From Gammaproteobacteria bacterium (lineage in GTDB: Bacteria > Pseudomonadota > Gammaproteobacteria > Arenicellales > Poriferihabitantaceae): a DNA stretch of 29,683 nt. Below are positions 7,928 to 16,616 of the stretch, piece after piece; position 1 is the stretch's first letter; each line of letters starts with the position of its first letter. Location of the stretch: NCBI GenBank assembly GCA_024679435.1, contig JAIBDK010000001.1, positions 1 through 29,683 on the forward strand. The letters run 5' to 3'. Under the pieces are notes generated by a model, which was not told where the DNA came from, searched no databases, and saw only the letters and a program-made list of their open reading frames with translations. The position numbers were made by a program, and so were the translations under genes.

Positions 7928-8320
7928 ATGTCGACAGACCCTCAACCTGAACGATTACCCTCATTACGCACCATTGCCATGCCGGCGGATGCCAATCCTA
8001 GTGGGGATATTTTTGGTGGATGGATTATGTCGCAGATGGATTTAGCCGGAGCCATATATGCAAGCTATGCGGTAAAAGGTCGGTTGGTTACTGTTGCCGT
8101 TGAATCCATGACGTTTCACAAACCGGTGTTAATTGGAGATCAGGTAAGTTGCTACTGCCGGACAACACGGATAGGGCGAACCTCTATTTCTATTCATATT
8201 GAAACCTGGGTGCGGAGAAAACATTCTAACGAAGAGAATTCAAAAGTTACCGAAGCCACTTATACCTATGTATCAATAAATGAGAGCCGGCATCCAATAC
8301 CTATTGAGCTGATAAAGTGA
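7928..8320 (+). CDS. yciA: Acyl-CoA thioesterase YciA
   Basis: Cytoplasmic hotdog-fold thioesterase that hydrolyses acyl-CoA to CoA and free acid. The 130-aa protein carries the family core MPADANPSGDIFGGWIMSQM (about residues 18-37), with the catalytic Asp38 just after it in MDLAG. The FHKPVLIGDQVSCY strand and the C-terminal hotdog strands with TEATYTYVSIN follow. These match Haemophilus and E. coli YciA. The ATG lies 14 bases after the kinase stop, and the DUF4239 gene follows 19 bases later, so the three genes probably form one operon. Its closeness to yciB and yciI repeats a known gammaproteobacterial association. Confidence 0.93.
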   Translation: MSTDPQPERLPSLRTIAMPADANPSGDIFGGWIMSQMDLAGAIYASYAVKGRLVTVAVESMTFHKPVLIGDQVSCYCRTTRIGRTSISIHIETWVRRKHSNEENSKVTEATYTYVSINESRHPIPIELIK

Positions 8321-8339
8321 CGTTAAGTATCTATTTAAT

Positions 8340-9143
8340 ATGATTTCCATAAAGATTTTTGACAATATTCCATTTGTCTGGGTTTTAGTATGTTTGCAGC
8401 TTTTGGTTTTGATGTCAGCAGAATTTGGTTTTGTTCTCGGTCGAAGAACTCGAACTCGAATTTTGGATTCCGAAAGCATTCGTATTGGACCTAGCGTTAC
8501 CGCAACGCTGGCTCTGCTGGGCTTTATGTTAGCGTTCACATTCAGTTCCGTCGTTGGAAATATGGCTGAACGGAGGCAGTTGGTTCTTGAGGAAGCCAAC
8601 GTGATTGGAACGGCCTATTTGCGTGCTGATCTCCTTAACGCACAGGACCGAGAACAGATAAAAAAGCGGCTTTATGACTATCTGTCCCTTAGAGTCGAAC
8701 TTGTTCAAAACTACGAGGATGCCAGCATACCAGAGATAATTTTGGAATTAGAAAATATTCAACATGAGCTTTGGCAGGTTTCGGTCGAAAGTGCACGCAA
8801 GAATCCAACGCCGGTAGAGTCACTTTTTCTTCAATCACTTAATGAAGTAATTGACTTACACCAGATGCGTATTGCAGCAGTTTTTTATCACAGAATGCCA
8901 ACAATTTTGTGGGTTAGTCTTTTAGGGCTTGCGATATTAGCCATGGTGATTGGTGGATATGATGCAGGCTTGATTGGAGGCAAAAGATCGGCAATCGCGA
9001 CGTTGACTTTTTCACTGGCATTTTCCCTGATTCTTAGTCTCATTGTTGCTTTGGACAGACCCGGAAGTTTAATTTCAATGGTTACACAAAATGCGCTGAT
9101 TGATACTCAGTTACAAATCGAACGGAGTCTTAAACAACCGTAA
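8340..9143 (+). CDS. DUF4239 (bestrophin-like domain) membrane protein
   Basis: A 267-aa protein with four membrane helices: about residues 10-32, 52-72, 184-205 and 216-240. The family marks are ATLALLGFMLAFTFSSVVGN, then RRQLVLEEANVIGTAYLRADLL, a central soluble part with SLNEVIDLHQMR, and VALDRPGSLISMVTQ near the end. I recognise these as the DUF4239 / bestrophin-like family. Its function is not settled; ion transport has been suggested from the distant likeness to bestrophins. It is last in the apparent kinase-yciA operon. After it comes a long stretch without genes. Confidence 0.8.
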   Translation: MISIKIFDNIPFVWVLVCLQLLVLMSAEFGFVLGRRTRTRILDSESIRIGPSVTATLALLGFMLAFTFSSVVGNMAERRQLVLEEANVIGTAYLRADLLNAQDREQIKKRLYDYLSLRVELVQNYEDASIPEIILELENIQHELWQVSVESARKNPTPVESLFLQSLNEVIDLHQMRIAAVFYHRMPTILWVSLLGLAILAMVIGGYDAGLIGGKRSAIATLTFSLAFSLILSLIVALDRPGSLISMVTQNALIDTQLQIERSLKQP

Positions 9144-9681
9144 ATTTAATCAGTAACTTGTATGGCAATAACGGAGGACGGATACATTTCTCGATATCTA
9201 ATAGACCGCTCTCATTAACGGACTGATGACGTGTTAACTTTAACGGTTGTCTACTGGTTATTGCTGATTGAATAGAACAGATGGGAGCTTGATCTAAATC
9301 AGATGCCGGCTCGGCAGATTAAGCGCGGTTGACGGGGCATCAGTAAACTCGCGTACCGGAGAGGGGTATGCGTCGGTTCAAATCAACTAGATAAGCACAA
9401 CGATTCTGGAGCATTCATGCAGCAGTAACTTAAAGAAACTATTGTATGCTAGTGGTAGCAGGTCAAAAGTAAACTTCTCAATACCATGTTGAATTTCCCT
9501 TCTAACCTATGGAACCAAAGTTTAGATAAGATATGTCGCTGGCAATAACTGGTTAGCGGTGGTAGATTGACAGGGCAGGTATTCTTAGAAAAAGTATGTA
9601 TTAATAGATTGAGCAACAGAAAATTTCAATCAATCAAGTAGTGCGATACCAATTTATTATGCGCAAATAATCGGAAAACTC
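9144..9681. other. Non-coding stretch with mobile-element relic
   Basis: 538 bases without a usable gene lie between the DUF4239 and DUF3313 genes. All frames on both strands are broken by frequent stops. The only recognisable content is the decayed transposase fragment at 9338-9436. The promoter of the DUF3313 gene must lie near the right end, but I see no strong consensus. Confidence 0.6.
9338..9436 (+). pseudogene. Decayed IS6-family transposase fragment
   Basis: Reading the + strand from 9338 gives, with stops at 9344, 9392 and 9431, the peptide HQ*TRVPERGMRRFKSTR* followed by AQRFWSIHAAVT. This matches the C-terminal block of IS6/IS26/IS240-type DDE transposases, whose usual form is HQPTRxRERxMRRFKSxxQAQRFLSxHxxV. 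The three internal stops replace residues that are normally Pro, Gln and a residue in the NNLF region. Nothing N-terminal (no DDE triad) and no terminal inverted repeats are visible, so it is a short old relic. The family assignment is from memory of the motif. Confidence 0.65.
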
Positions 9682-10374
9682 ATGAGTTCCAAAATATCTC
9701 AACCAGCGATTGTTGTGCTGCAAATCATTATCTTAATGATTCCTTTTAATATCTCTCTGGCTGATTCTAGTTCTAATTCTGGTTTCGTGGAATCCGGATT
9801 TTTAAAGGATTATTCGAGCCTGTCAGTCGATCCTGAACGATCTGATGTTAGCTTGTACATCGCCCCAGGTGCGAGTTTGGACGCTTATGATAAGGTCTTT
9901 CTAACTGATGTGGTGCTTTTTCTTCACCCGGAATCAGAGTATCAGGGGATCAGTGTTAGAAAAATTTCTGCGATTACTCAGAAATTTGAAGATTATGTTA
10001 AAAATAATCTTAAAACCCAAAGAGAGCTTGTGTCAGAAATTATTCCAGGCGATAAAACTGTGATTGTTCGTCTTGCAATTTCGAATGTCTATGCGAAGAG
10101 GCCAGCACGTAAACTGGTTTCTTATACTCCGATTGGTGTCGTGGGTACTGGAGCTAAGAAAGCGGCAGGGAAGGATTACGTTCTTTCCACCGCTGCTTTT
10201 GAAGGTGAATTGCTTGATGGCGAGACAGGGGAGGTTATTGCGGCTTTGGTTGCGACACAACTTGGTGAAACCCTTAGTAAAGCCAAAACTGGGGAACGCA
10301 AATGGGCCGATATCCTTGAGTATCTGCAAAACTATGCAGATACTTTGTCTAATCGGTTTGATTCTACCGAGTAG
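9682..10374 (+). CDS. DUF3313 family exported protein
   Basis: A 230-aa protein with an N-terminal signal segment (about residues 9-27, cleavage near SLADSS). Family marks are SGFLKDYSSLSVDPE, LYIAPGASLDAYDKVFLTDV, HPESEYQGISVRKI, the AISNVYAKRPA strand and GAKKAAGKDYVLSTAAFEGE with DGETGEVIAALV. DUF3313 proteins are usually lipoproteins; here there is no Cys after the signal segment, so a soluble periplasmic form is more likely. Function is unknown. It stands alone and ends at a strong terminator shared with the converging outer-membrane protein gene. Confidence 0.8.
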   Translation: MSSKISQPAIVVLQIIILMIPFNISLADSSSNSGFVESGFLKDYSSLSVDPERSDVSLYIAPGASLDAYDKVFLTDVVLFLHPESEYQGISVRKISAITQKFEDYVKNNLKTQRELVSEIIPGDKTVIVRLAISNVYAKRPARKLVSYTPIGVVGTGAKKAAGKDYVLSTAAFEGELLDGETGEVIAALVATQLGETLSKAKTGERKWADILEYLQNYADTLSNRFDSTE

Positions 10375-10562
10375 ATAAAACAATGCCTTTCCAACAGAAG
10401 AGTTGCATTGCTTGGCTTTCTACAGCCGAATATTAAACACCAAAATGATTTTAGGCTTGTTTTATTGAGCTATATATACAGATTAAAGGGCGTGTTCTCG
10501 AAGGTAGTATCGTTCACCGTGTTTCCTTTCTGAATAATATAGAACACAAAAGCAAATCAACT

Positions 10563-10603
10563 AAAAAAGGGTGCTGACCAGTTTGCTTGTCAGCACCTTT
10601 TTT
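10563..10603. terminator. Strong bidirectional rho-independent terminator
   Basis: A 9-bp perfect stem, GGTGCTGAC (10570-10578) with GTCAGCACC (10589-10597), encloses a 10-base loop. It is followed at once by T6 (10598-10603) and preceded by A6 (10563-10568), so it works as an intrinsic terminator on both strands. It sits between the converging DUF3313 and barrel genes. Confidence 0.92.
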
Positions 10604-10633
10604 ACGAAATTAAATCTAGTTAATTTTACTTAC

Positions 10634-11365
10634 TTAGAAATACCACTTAAATTGAACGCCGGGTCCACTAAAGTTGAAGTCGTCAATTGGAGTACCGTCA
10701 TCAAAATCCCATTCAAGATGGCGATAAGCAACGGTTAAATCACCCCATCCATATCGATAGCCAACGCCGAATATTCCCTGCCAGGTTAGATCTGAATCAC
10801 CAGCGCCTACATCCAAGTGGTAGGGGAGATACCATTTTTCGTCAATTAATCGTTGTCCACGTATCCCGACAATTGCATCAAAGGTATCGCCGTTGGCCTC
10901 AACAATGGCACCGGGTCCTACCGCCTTAATTTTATTCTCAAGGTCGAGGTAGCGGGTACCGAATATGAAATCAACTCGTCCATTTTCAGTATCAGAGAGA
11001 CTACGACCGCCAATAAAATTGAACACCAAGCTGGTAACCTCAACATCTACTCCGGCACCGGTTGGCAATGTGGCTCCTGTATCCTGGGAAGAACTTGTAT
11101 AAATTAGATCTCCAAGTATCGACCATTTAGACTTGCGTGCTTCCAGATTACCCATCAATGTTAGGTCCAGATTGTCAAGTATGTCACTAAAACTTACGTC
11201 AATGTCAGTACCATTACCCAGCGTACCCTGGATTCCCGCACCCCATAGGTTTAAAGCACCGGAAACCTGCCACTCTTCACCAGACTGAGCAGAAGCAGAC
11301 GTGTTTAGTAAAAGAGTCGACAGCAAGAATGAAGATACAACCGCGAATTGTTTAATATTTTTCAT
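10634..11365 (-). CDS. Small outer-membrane beta-barrel protein
   Basis: A 243-aa exported protein. The signal peptide covers about residues 1-26 with cleavage after SASA. The rest is a chain of alternating-residue strands rich in Gly and aromatic residues, for example WQVSGALNLWGAGIQGTLG, KWSILGDLIYTSSS, SLVFNFIGGRSL, RVDFIFGTRYLDL, TFDAIVGIRGQRL and GIFGVGYRYGWGDLTVAYRHLEW. It ends in QFKWYF with the C-terminal Phe needed for BAM assembly. Around eight to ten strands fit, as in OmpW/OmpA-size barrels, but I do not recognise a named family. On the minus strand it follows the sulfatase and the Omp85-like barrel. Confidence 0.75.
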   Translation of the reverse strand: MKNIKQFAVVSSFLLSTLLLNTSASAQSGEEWQVSGALNLWGAGIQGTLGNGTDIDVSFSDILDNLDLTLMGNLEARKSKWSILGDLIYTSSSQDTGATLPTGAGVDVEVTSLVFNFIGGRSLSDTENGRVDFIFGTRYLDLENKIKAVGPGAIVEANGDTFDAIVGIRGQRLIDEKWYLPYHLDVGAGDSDLTWQGIFGVGYRYGWGDLTVAYRHLEWDFDDGTPIDDFNFSGPGVQFKWYF

Positions 11366-11503
11366 ATCAATAGATTTATCACTTGAGTATTAACTTGTTT
11401 TATGGGAAAGCTTAAAATAGATATCGAAGGATCTAATTAATTTCATGGGATTCTTAGATGCAAAACAAAGGCTTTCAGTACACAACATTGGGGATAAGCT
11501 GGA

Positions 11504-13174
11504 TTACATCTCCGGTGTTTTCATCATGAACAAGAATTCTTCCACCGCAGCTTGGGTTTCTGGTCTTAAATTATCAATTCCAGCATAGGGCATTCCGAGT
11601 GCGGGTGGAGTATCAGGGTATTTGGCTTTACGTTTAAAATGACGTTGCACCATTCGAACAAATTTGGCTCCACCCCAGGCACAAATTTCTGTAGATACAG
11701 GCCATTCTTCCCTAGTATCCCGAAAGATGTCATAAAAATCAGCCAGAATTGCATTTTCCATACCAGATGATAAATCAAGTTTGTACTGTTCTTTTACCAC
11801 AGCTTCAAGTGTGTTGATGTTGTAAAGGAAAACGTGATCACGCCGACTGTAAGTATCTCCGTTAAGTAGAAGGGAGGTTTGGTCTATGCCATCGATGATG
11901 CGATCGGTAGGTATTTTATCCATACCGTTTCCAAGTCGGGCGATAGTGGTAAATAGATCCGTAACGTGAACAATGTCTCCTGCCACGCTATCTGCTTCAA
12001 TCATATTTGGCCAGCGAACAAACGCATCTACTCGAACACCACCTTCTTTAGTGGAGCCTTTACCGCCCTGAAAAACCATAGGAGTGTATCCCGAACCCGG
12101 TGAGTATTTAGTGAAATGCCCATTGTCCCCCATAATAACTACCAAGGTATTATCTGCGATGCCGAGTGTGTCCATTTCCGTCATCAGCTCTCCGATCCAC
12201 TGGTCAACCAACTTCATCTTTTCTACATAATTACCGCCGTTAGGGGTGGTGTATTCGTCGGTAGTGGTGCGCGGGCCGGTAAGTGGATACAGAGGCCAGT
12301 ATTGTAAGAAAAATGGGTTCTCAGCTTTGGCTAGCTTGCGCAATTGTTCCATAGTCTGGTTTTGATAGCGCACATTCATTTCATGGTATTTGGCTTCCGT
12401 CCATCGCTCACCAGGCGCCATGTGGACTTCCTTCACGTTTTCGTTGCGTATACCTTCCACTCCGGTGGCCATGGCTGAAGCATCTGTCCGGAGCCATCCG
12501 TCCATGGTGTAGCGACCGTCATAGTTGTTGTCGCCTATACCAATACTGATTTCTTCATCTGCTGCATCATCATGATAAATAGTAAGTTGTCCTTGTTGAT
12601 GAATGGGGAACGCAGCAAAATCAAAACCCTGCATGTTAGGCCATGCTTCTCTGATATCACCCATGTGCCATTTACCGACGTGAGCAGTGTTGTATCCGCT
12701 ATCGGAAAGAATCTCCGCCAGCGTTACTTCACTTTCAGCTAGCCCAAATCCTGAAATGTCGACAGCCGTGTTGCCCATGCCATTTCGATGAGGCTGGCGG
12801 CCTGTCATAAACGCCACTCGTGTAGGCGTGCAAGAAGGTTCGGTATACATACGAGCCAGACGCATGCCCTCTCGAGCAAACTCATTGATATTTGGAGTCT
12901 TGTAACCACGGATAGCGTTTAAGGTTTCGCTACCGAGATCACCGAACCCGACATCATCGATAAGTATATAAAAAATATTTGGAGACTTTCCTCCGTTTTT
13001 CTGTCGAAAACTAGCTAGTTGATTATCGAGCGCTTTATCCTCGATTGCCCAGCGTTCGCTGTTTTGCTTTTCTGTAACATAATATTCAGCATCGTGAGCA
13101 ATATCGGCGGCCATGATTTGAGTGGCTAAAATTGCAATGCAAAACCCGGATACAATTTTAACTGTTAGGCGCAT
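11504..13174 (-). CDS. Sulfatase (arylsulfatase family, formylglycine type)
   Basis: Predicted periplasmic sulfate-ester hydrolase of 556 aa. A signal peptide covers about residues 1-22 (cleavage after IMAA). The active-site Cys115 lies in SCTPTRVAFMTGR, the CxPxR motif that is oxidised to formylglycine. Metal ligands are Asp73 and Asp74 (ILIDDVGFGDLG) and the later MGDNGH. Other family blocks are HVGKWHMGD and GGKGSTKEGGVRVDAFVRWP. The C-terminal part contains AWGGAKFVRMVQRHFKRK. No sulfatase-maturing enzyme is in the window, so activation must come from elsewhere. The genes on either side code for outer-membrane barrels on the same strand. The substrate, perhaps a sulfated polysaccharide or aryl sulfate, is not known. 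Confidence 0.9.
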   Translation of the reverse strand: MRLTVKIVSGFCIAILATQIMAADIAHDAEYYVTEKQNSERWAIEDKALDNQLASFRQKNGGKSPNIFYILIDDVGFGDLGSETLNAIRGYKTPNINEFAREGMRLARMYTEPSCTPTRVAFMTGRQPHRNGMGNTAVDISGFGLAESEVTLAEILSDSGYNTAHVGKWHMGDIREAWPNMQGFDFAAFPIHQQGQLTIYHDDAADEEISIGIGDNNYDGRYTMDGWLRTDASAMATGVEGIRNENVKEVHMAPGERWTEAKYHEMNVRYQNQTMEQLRKLAKAENPFFLQYWPLYPLTGPRTTTDEYTTPNGGNYVEKMKLVDQWIGELMTEMDTLGIADNTLVVIMGDNGHFTKYSPGSGYTPMVFQGGKGSTKEGGVRVDAFVRWPNMIEADSVAGDIVHVTDLFTTIARLGNGMDKIPTDRIIDGIDQTSLLLNGDTYSRRDHVFLYNINTLEAVVKEQYKLDLSSGMENAILADFYDIFRDTREEWPVSTEICAWGGAKFVRMVQRHFKRKAKYPDTPPALGMPYAGIDNLRPETQAAVEEFLFMMKTPEM

Positions 13175-13316
13175 TTTCTGTCTCTACTAGTTGAAAAAAC
13201 GGAGTGTACTCTATAGTTTGTTCGTAATCTAGTGCATGGAATGTAGATTGTTTGAAACACCGATTTAATGATAAATAAATACCGTTTTTTAGAATCATTT
13301 CTCTTCACCTTGATAT

Positions 13317-14624
13317 TCAAAATGGATGATCGATGCTCATTACAAAAATACGGTCTTCGTCCGATGTGGCCAGTTCAGCCCTGACAATAAGATGATTTGC
13401 AAAAGCCCGAATCCCGATACCACCAGACCATTTCATGTCTTCATGTAATTCTGAAAGATCGAAATCGTCTGCTACCCGTCCCGCTTCAACAAATCCTGCA
13501 AGTTGCAGCCAGTCGAGTTTGACCCCTAACTTTATGAGTAGTGGCCAATCAGCAATTTTATTTTGATTCGGGATGTATCGATACTCTCCTGAGTAATAAA
13601 CGGCGGATCGGCTATTGAATCTCCCTTCAGGATAGCCGCGAAGCCGTCCAATGCCTCCTAATGATGCGCCCGCATACGGTGGTGGTTTACCTGATGTCCC
13701 GGAAGGGTTTGCGTCCCAGGAAGGAGTGTCTATCCACCACGCGTTAAAAGCGAGTACGCGCTGTCTGGCTTTGTTCGTTTCTCCCAAAGAAAAGTACTTT
13801 GACAGATCAAATTCAACGGTAGTCCAGGAATCTGAGCTGTCCAGCCCTCCCCAATCATGGGAAACACTGAACTCTTGTCGACTTCCTTTAGAGGGGTTTT
13901 CTTTGAAATCTGTGTTATCGTACTCGAATGCCAGCTTCATATAAGTTGTGACCAAATCACTTTCCCCTATTTCACTTTTGGTGTCCTGATTCCGATAGAT
14001 AGCGTTAAGGTTTAGTGAAGTTAGACCCGATGAAGCCGGATTCCATTTTCCGGGCTTGCGGCCTCCCTCGATAATTAGACCATCTCTTAAAACCACGTCT
14101 ATCTCTGTTTGGTCCTGTCCATCTCCAAAAGGAAGAAGGTAACTGAATCCGATATCAAAACCACCGTCGGATCCTTCGCTTCGCAAAAAGTTTTCTGAAT
14201 CTGAATCATTGCTGCCAGCCGTCTCCTTTGGGAAAGCAGGGTTTCCATCGACATAAACATCTATTTCATTGAAATCTCCAGCGGCCAATCGCGCATCAAA
14301 AAATAATCGTTTAGATCGGGAAGTTCTAAGATTTTCAACTCCGAGCAAGGCAAAACGTGTTCCGGAGTCAGCAGCAATTGCGGTCGCCCAAAAGCGCGAT
14401 TGAGGTTGAAATAGGCCTCTGCCAGCATAAGTGGCCCCAATTGCAGTACCTATCGTGTCGTTGTAGAACGCAAATGGTAGCAGCAGTCGATCGGGCTGTG
14501 CTGATGTTTCATTTTCGTTTCGCAGTATCTCCTGACCGTGTGTTGAGAAGTTAACGGCGCTTAACAGAACTATTGCTGTAACTTTAATTAAGCAATTTTT
14601 AAAGTTGAGTTGAGGCAAACACAT
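13317..14624 (-). CDS. BamA/TamA-type outer-membrane barrel without POTRA domains
   Basis: A 435-aa outer-membrane protein of the Omp85 surface-antigen class. A signal peptide covers about residues 1-30 (hydrophobic 12-24, then THGQE). The mature protein goes directly into the barrel (RLLLPFAFYNDTIGTAIGATYAG), so the periplasmic POTRA repeats of BamA and TamA are missing. The late GGIGRLRGYPEGRF segment (about 323-336) is the L6-loop VRGF/Y motif that marks the family. The chain ends in IDHPF with a terminal Phe. At about 400 mature residues the size fits a 16-strand barrel. It is first of three minus-strand envelope genes and is divergent from a patatin-like lipoprotein gene. Function is unknown; an export or anchoring role is inference. 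Confidence 0.85.
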   Translation of the reverse strand: MCLPQLNFKNCLIKVTAIVLLSAVNFSTHGQEILRNENETSAQPDRLLLPFAFYNDTIGTAIGATYAGRGLFQPQSRFWATAIAADSGTRFALLGVENLRTSRSKRLFFDARLAAGDFNEIDVYVDGNPAFPKETAGSNDSDSENFLRSEGSDGGFDIGFSYLLPFGDGQDQTEIDVVLRDGLIIEGGRKPGKWNPASSGLTSLNLNAIYRNQDTKSEIGESDLVTTYMKLAFEYDNTDFKENPSKGSRQEFSVSHDWGGLDSSDSWTTVEFDLSKYFSLGETNKARQRVLAFNAWWIDTPSWDANPSGTSGKPPPYAGASLGGIGRLRGYPEGRFNSRSAVYYSGEYRYIPNQNKIADWPLLIKLGVKLDWLQLAGFVEAGRVADDFDLSELHEDMKWSGGIGIRAFANHLIVRAELATSDEDRIFVMSIDHPF

Positions 14625-15235
14625 CTGGTAATTAATATTGATCCGATAACGTCTGACTCATCTTTGATTAGTGACATCAATGACTGGACTTAAGTTTGGC
14701 ATTAAAAGGCAGAGCATGCGTGGGTTTAGGCTCTTTGGCAAGAGAGACAGGTAAATAATGTCGGCATAAGGTGAGGTGCTGATGTGGCGTAGCGTAGTCG
14801 CGTTGTAATTCTGCCTTGATGGATGTTGAGACACAAAAGCATGGCAATAATCAAACGAATAGTGCGATATCATGATCTTAAAAATTTAAATTTAGTGAAC
14901 TGCGAGATTCACTTCGTCAAGCCGAGAAGTACATCCAATAGCTAATAGAGACCCGAGAACAACGACTATTAAAGGTCCTTTTAGTTTGAGCTTTTGATTT
15001 AATTAGCTGGAATAATCAGCTTTGGCTTTAACCCAAATTTTCCCTCAAGGGATCAATTTGTTTGTTCTCATAAGCTTGAAGTTATAGTCGACAAAAAAAA
15101 TACCATTTTTCGAAATTCGTATTTATACCTAAGACCCTGATTGCCTGCTGTTATAATTTTAGTAGACCAGTCTTATGGTTTTACATATTTGGATGATTCT
15201 TCCAAGATTTATAATATTATGCACCGGCGCGGAAA
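14625..15235. other. Long divergent intergenic region
   Basis: 611 bases lie between the divergent Omp85-like and patatin genes. The right half is AT-rich and should hold the patatin promoter. A stop-to-stop frame at 14891-15001 (-) reads like a lipoprotein signal peptide but has no start codon. I see no tRNA, repeat array or conserved coding frame in the left half. Confidence 0.5.
15149..15157 (+). promoter_or_regulatory. Extended -10 promoter candidate for the patatin gene
   Basis: TGTTATAAT is a perfect -10 hexamer (15152-15157) with the extended TG one base upstream, 78 bases before the ATG. The matching -35 position is poor (CTAAGA-like), which is common with extended -10 elements. A second TATAAT at 15210-15215 lies so close to the ATG that it would give a nearly leaderless message. 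Confidence 0.4.
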
Positions 15236-16597
15236 ATGTATGTATTAGTTAGCAAAGTTAGGATTTGGGTGAGCCTGTTCTTGTTTGGTGCGATAGCGGG
15301 TTGCGCAACCCCCAGTCATATCAACAATGACCCAATTTCAGAATCAAAATCGGTTGATCAAGCGTTGGTTTTGACTGGTCAGGTGGGACAGAAATCAGAT
15401 GAAATCCTCGTTTTTCTTGCCTTTTCTGGTGGAGGCACCCGAGCGGCAGCATTTTCATATGGTGTCCTACAGAAATTACGCGATACCACATATACCAGTG
15501 ATGGAAAGGAGATTCGTTTGCTGGACGAAGTAGACGTGATCAGTTCTGTTTCCGGCGGAAGCTTTACCTCAGCCTATTTTGGTTTGTTTGGTGATCGGGT
15601 TTTTGAGGATTACGAAGATGTTTTTTTGAGACGTAACGTACAGAAAACACTTCTTGGTAGCGTTTTTAACCCCTTGAACTGGCTGAGGGCTCTTTTTACC
15701 GGCTTAAACCGAACTGAGAGGGCCGTTGATTTTTATAATCGAACAATCTTTGAAAATGGAACGTTCGCTGATATCCATAATCGAGATGGACCGCGAATTG
15801 AAATCAATGCTACCGATCTAAGTATCGGTGAGCGTTTTGCGTTCAATCAGGAGCAATTCAACATGCTGTGTTCAGATCTTGGGTCATTTAGCGTGGCTCG
15901 TGCTGTTGCAGCATCTTCTGCGGTACCTGTTGTTTTTAAGCCTGTGGTTTTGGAAAATCATGATGGTTGCAGTTATTCAGATTCACCTCATCTTGCAGCA
16001 GCCCGCCGTTATGCGGAAGAAAATCCGAGATTTACTTCTTTGCTCGAGAGTTTTGACTCATATCGGGATAAAGAGTCACGTCGCTTTGTTCATCTCATTG
16101 ATGGTGGTATTACGGATAACTTAGGTGTCAGAACGCTATACAATCGACTGGAAACAGCCGGCATTACTGTGGGGACAGACATTGAAATTGCAGGCAAACC
16201 AAAATATCTTGTTGCGATAGTGGTGAATGCGAATACGGACCCTCAAAACCCAATGGACATCACTAAAAAGCCTCCATCTAACTTAGAAGTAATGAGTGCC
16301 GTTACCAGCACACAAATTCAACGCTTTAGTTCTGAATCATTGTCTTTGTTAGAAGACAGTATGGAGTATTGGGCTAACGAGTTCTCGACCCCTGAAAGGC
16401 CGGTTACTCCTTTCCTGATTTCATTGAATTTTCAAGACCTGCCAAGCGAAAACTTGAAAATTTTGTTTAATAATATGGCAACCAGCTTTTCACTGCCTGA
16501 TAATGAGGTTGATAGTCTTATTACAGCCGGTAATCAGCTTTTGGAACAATCTTCAGAATTTCAAGCATTTGTTGATGCCATTGATTCAGAGTTATGA
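15236..16597 (+). CDS. Patatin-like phospholipase family lipoprotein
   Basis: A 453-aa membrane-anchored acyl hydrolase. The lipobox IAGC puts the acylated Cys at residue 23, after an LFLFGA hydrophobic stretch. The patatin core follows: oxyanion loop FSGGGTRAAAFSYG (about 63-76), nucleophile Ser106 in SSVSGGSF, and Asp289 in HLIDGGITDNLG, giving the Ser-Asp dyad. A block AVAASSAVPVVFKPV lies between them. The first Gly of GxSxG is Ser here, as in related bacterial proteins. It likely cleaves lipid acyl esters in the periplasm or at the outer membrane. It is divergent from the POTRA-less Omp85 barrel; in type Vd secretion (PlpD) patatin and barrel are in one chain, so the pairing is notable. 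It converges on the mscS-like gene with 19 bases between stops. Confidence 0.88.
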   Translation: MYVLVSKVRIWVSLFLFGAIAGCATPSHINNDPISESKSVDQALVLTGQVGQKSDEILVFLAFSGGGTRAAAFSYGVLQKLRDTTYTSDGKEIRLLDEVDVISSVSGGSFTSAYFGLFGDRVFEDYEDVFLRRNVQKTLLGSVFNPLNWLRALFTGLNRTERAVDFYNRTIFENGTFADIHNRDGPRIEINATDLSIGERFAFNQEQFNMLCSDLGSFSVARAVAASSAVPVVFKPVVLENHDGCSYSDSPHLAAARRYAEENPRFTSLLESFDSYRDKESRRFVHLIDGGITDNLGVRTLYNRLETAGITVGTDIEIAGKPKYLVAIVVNANTDPQNPMDITKKPPSNLEVMSAVTSTQIQRFSSESLSLLEDSMEYWANEFSTPERPVTPFLISLNFQDLPSENLKILFNNMATSFSLPDNEVDSLITAGNQLLEQSSEFQAFVDAIDSEL

Positions 16598-16616
16598 AAG
16601 AAGGTGGAGACTGATT

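Noticed and set aside
9350..9372. 8-bp hairpin (CGCGTACC with GGTATGCG, one G-T pair) as an RNA element
   Set aside because: It lies exactly inside the transposase relic, where these bases encode RVPERGMR; the pairing is probably incidental.
14658..14873. 71-codon minus-strand frame upstream of the Omp85-like gene
   Set aside because: No recognisable domain, no good ribosome site, and composition unlike the neighbouring genes.
14891..15001. Small lipoprotein-like frame (-), with IVVVLGSLLAIGC
   Set aside because: It looks like a signal peptide with lipobox, but there is no ATG, GTG or TTG between the upstream stop and the hydrophobic part, and only about nine residues follow the lipobox region before the end. 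Probably chance or a relic.
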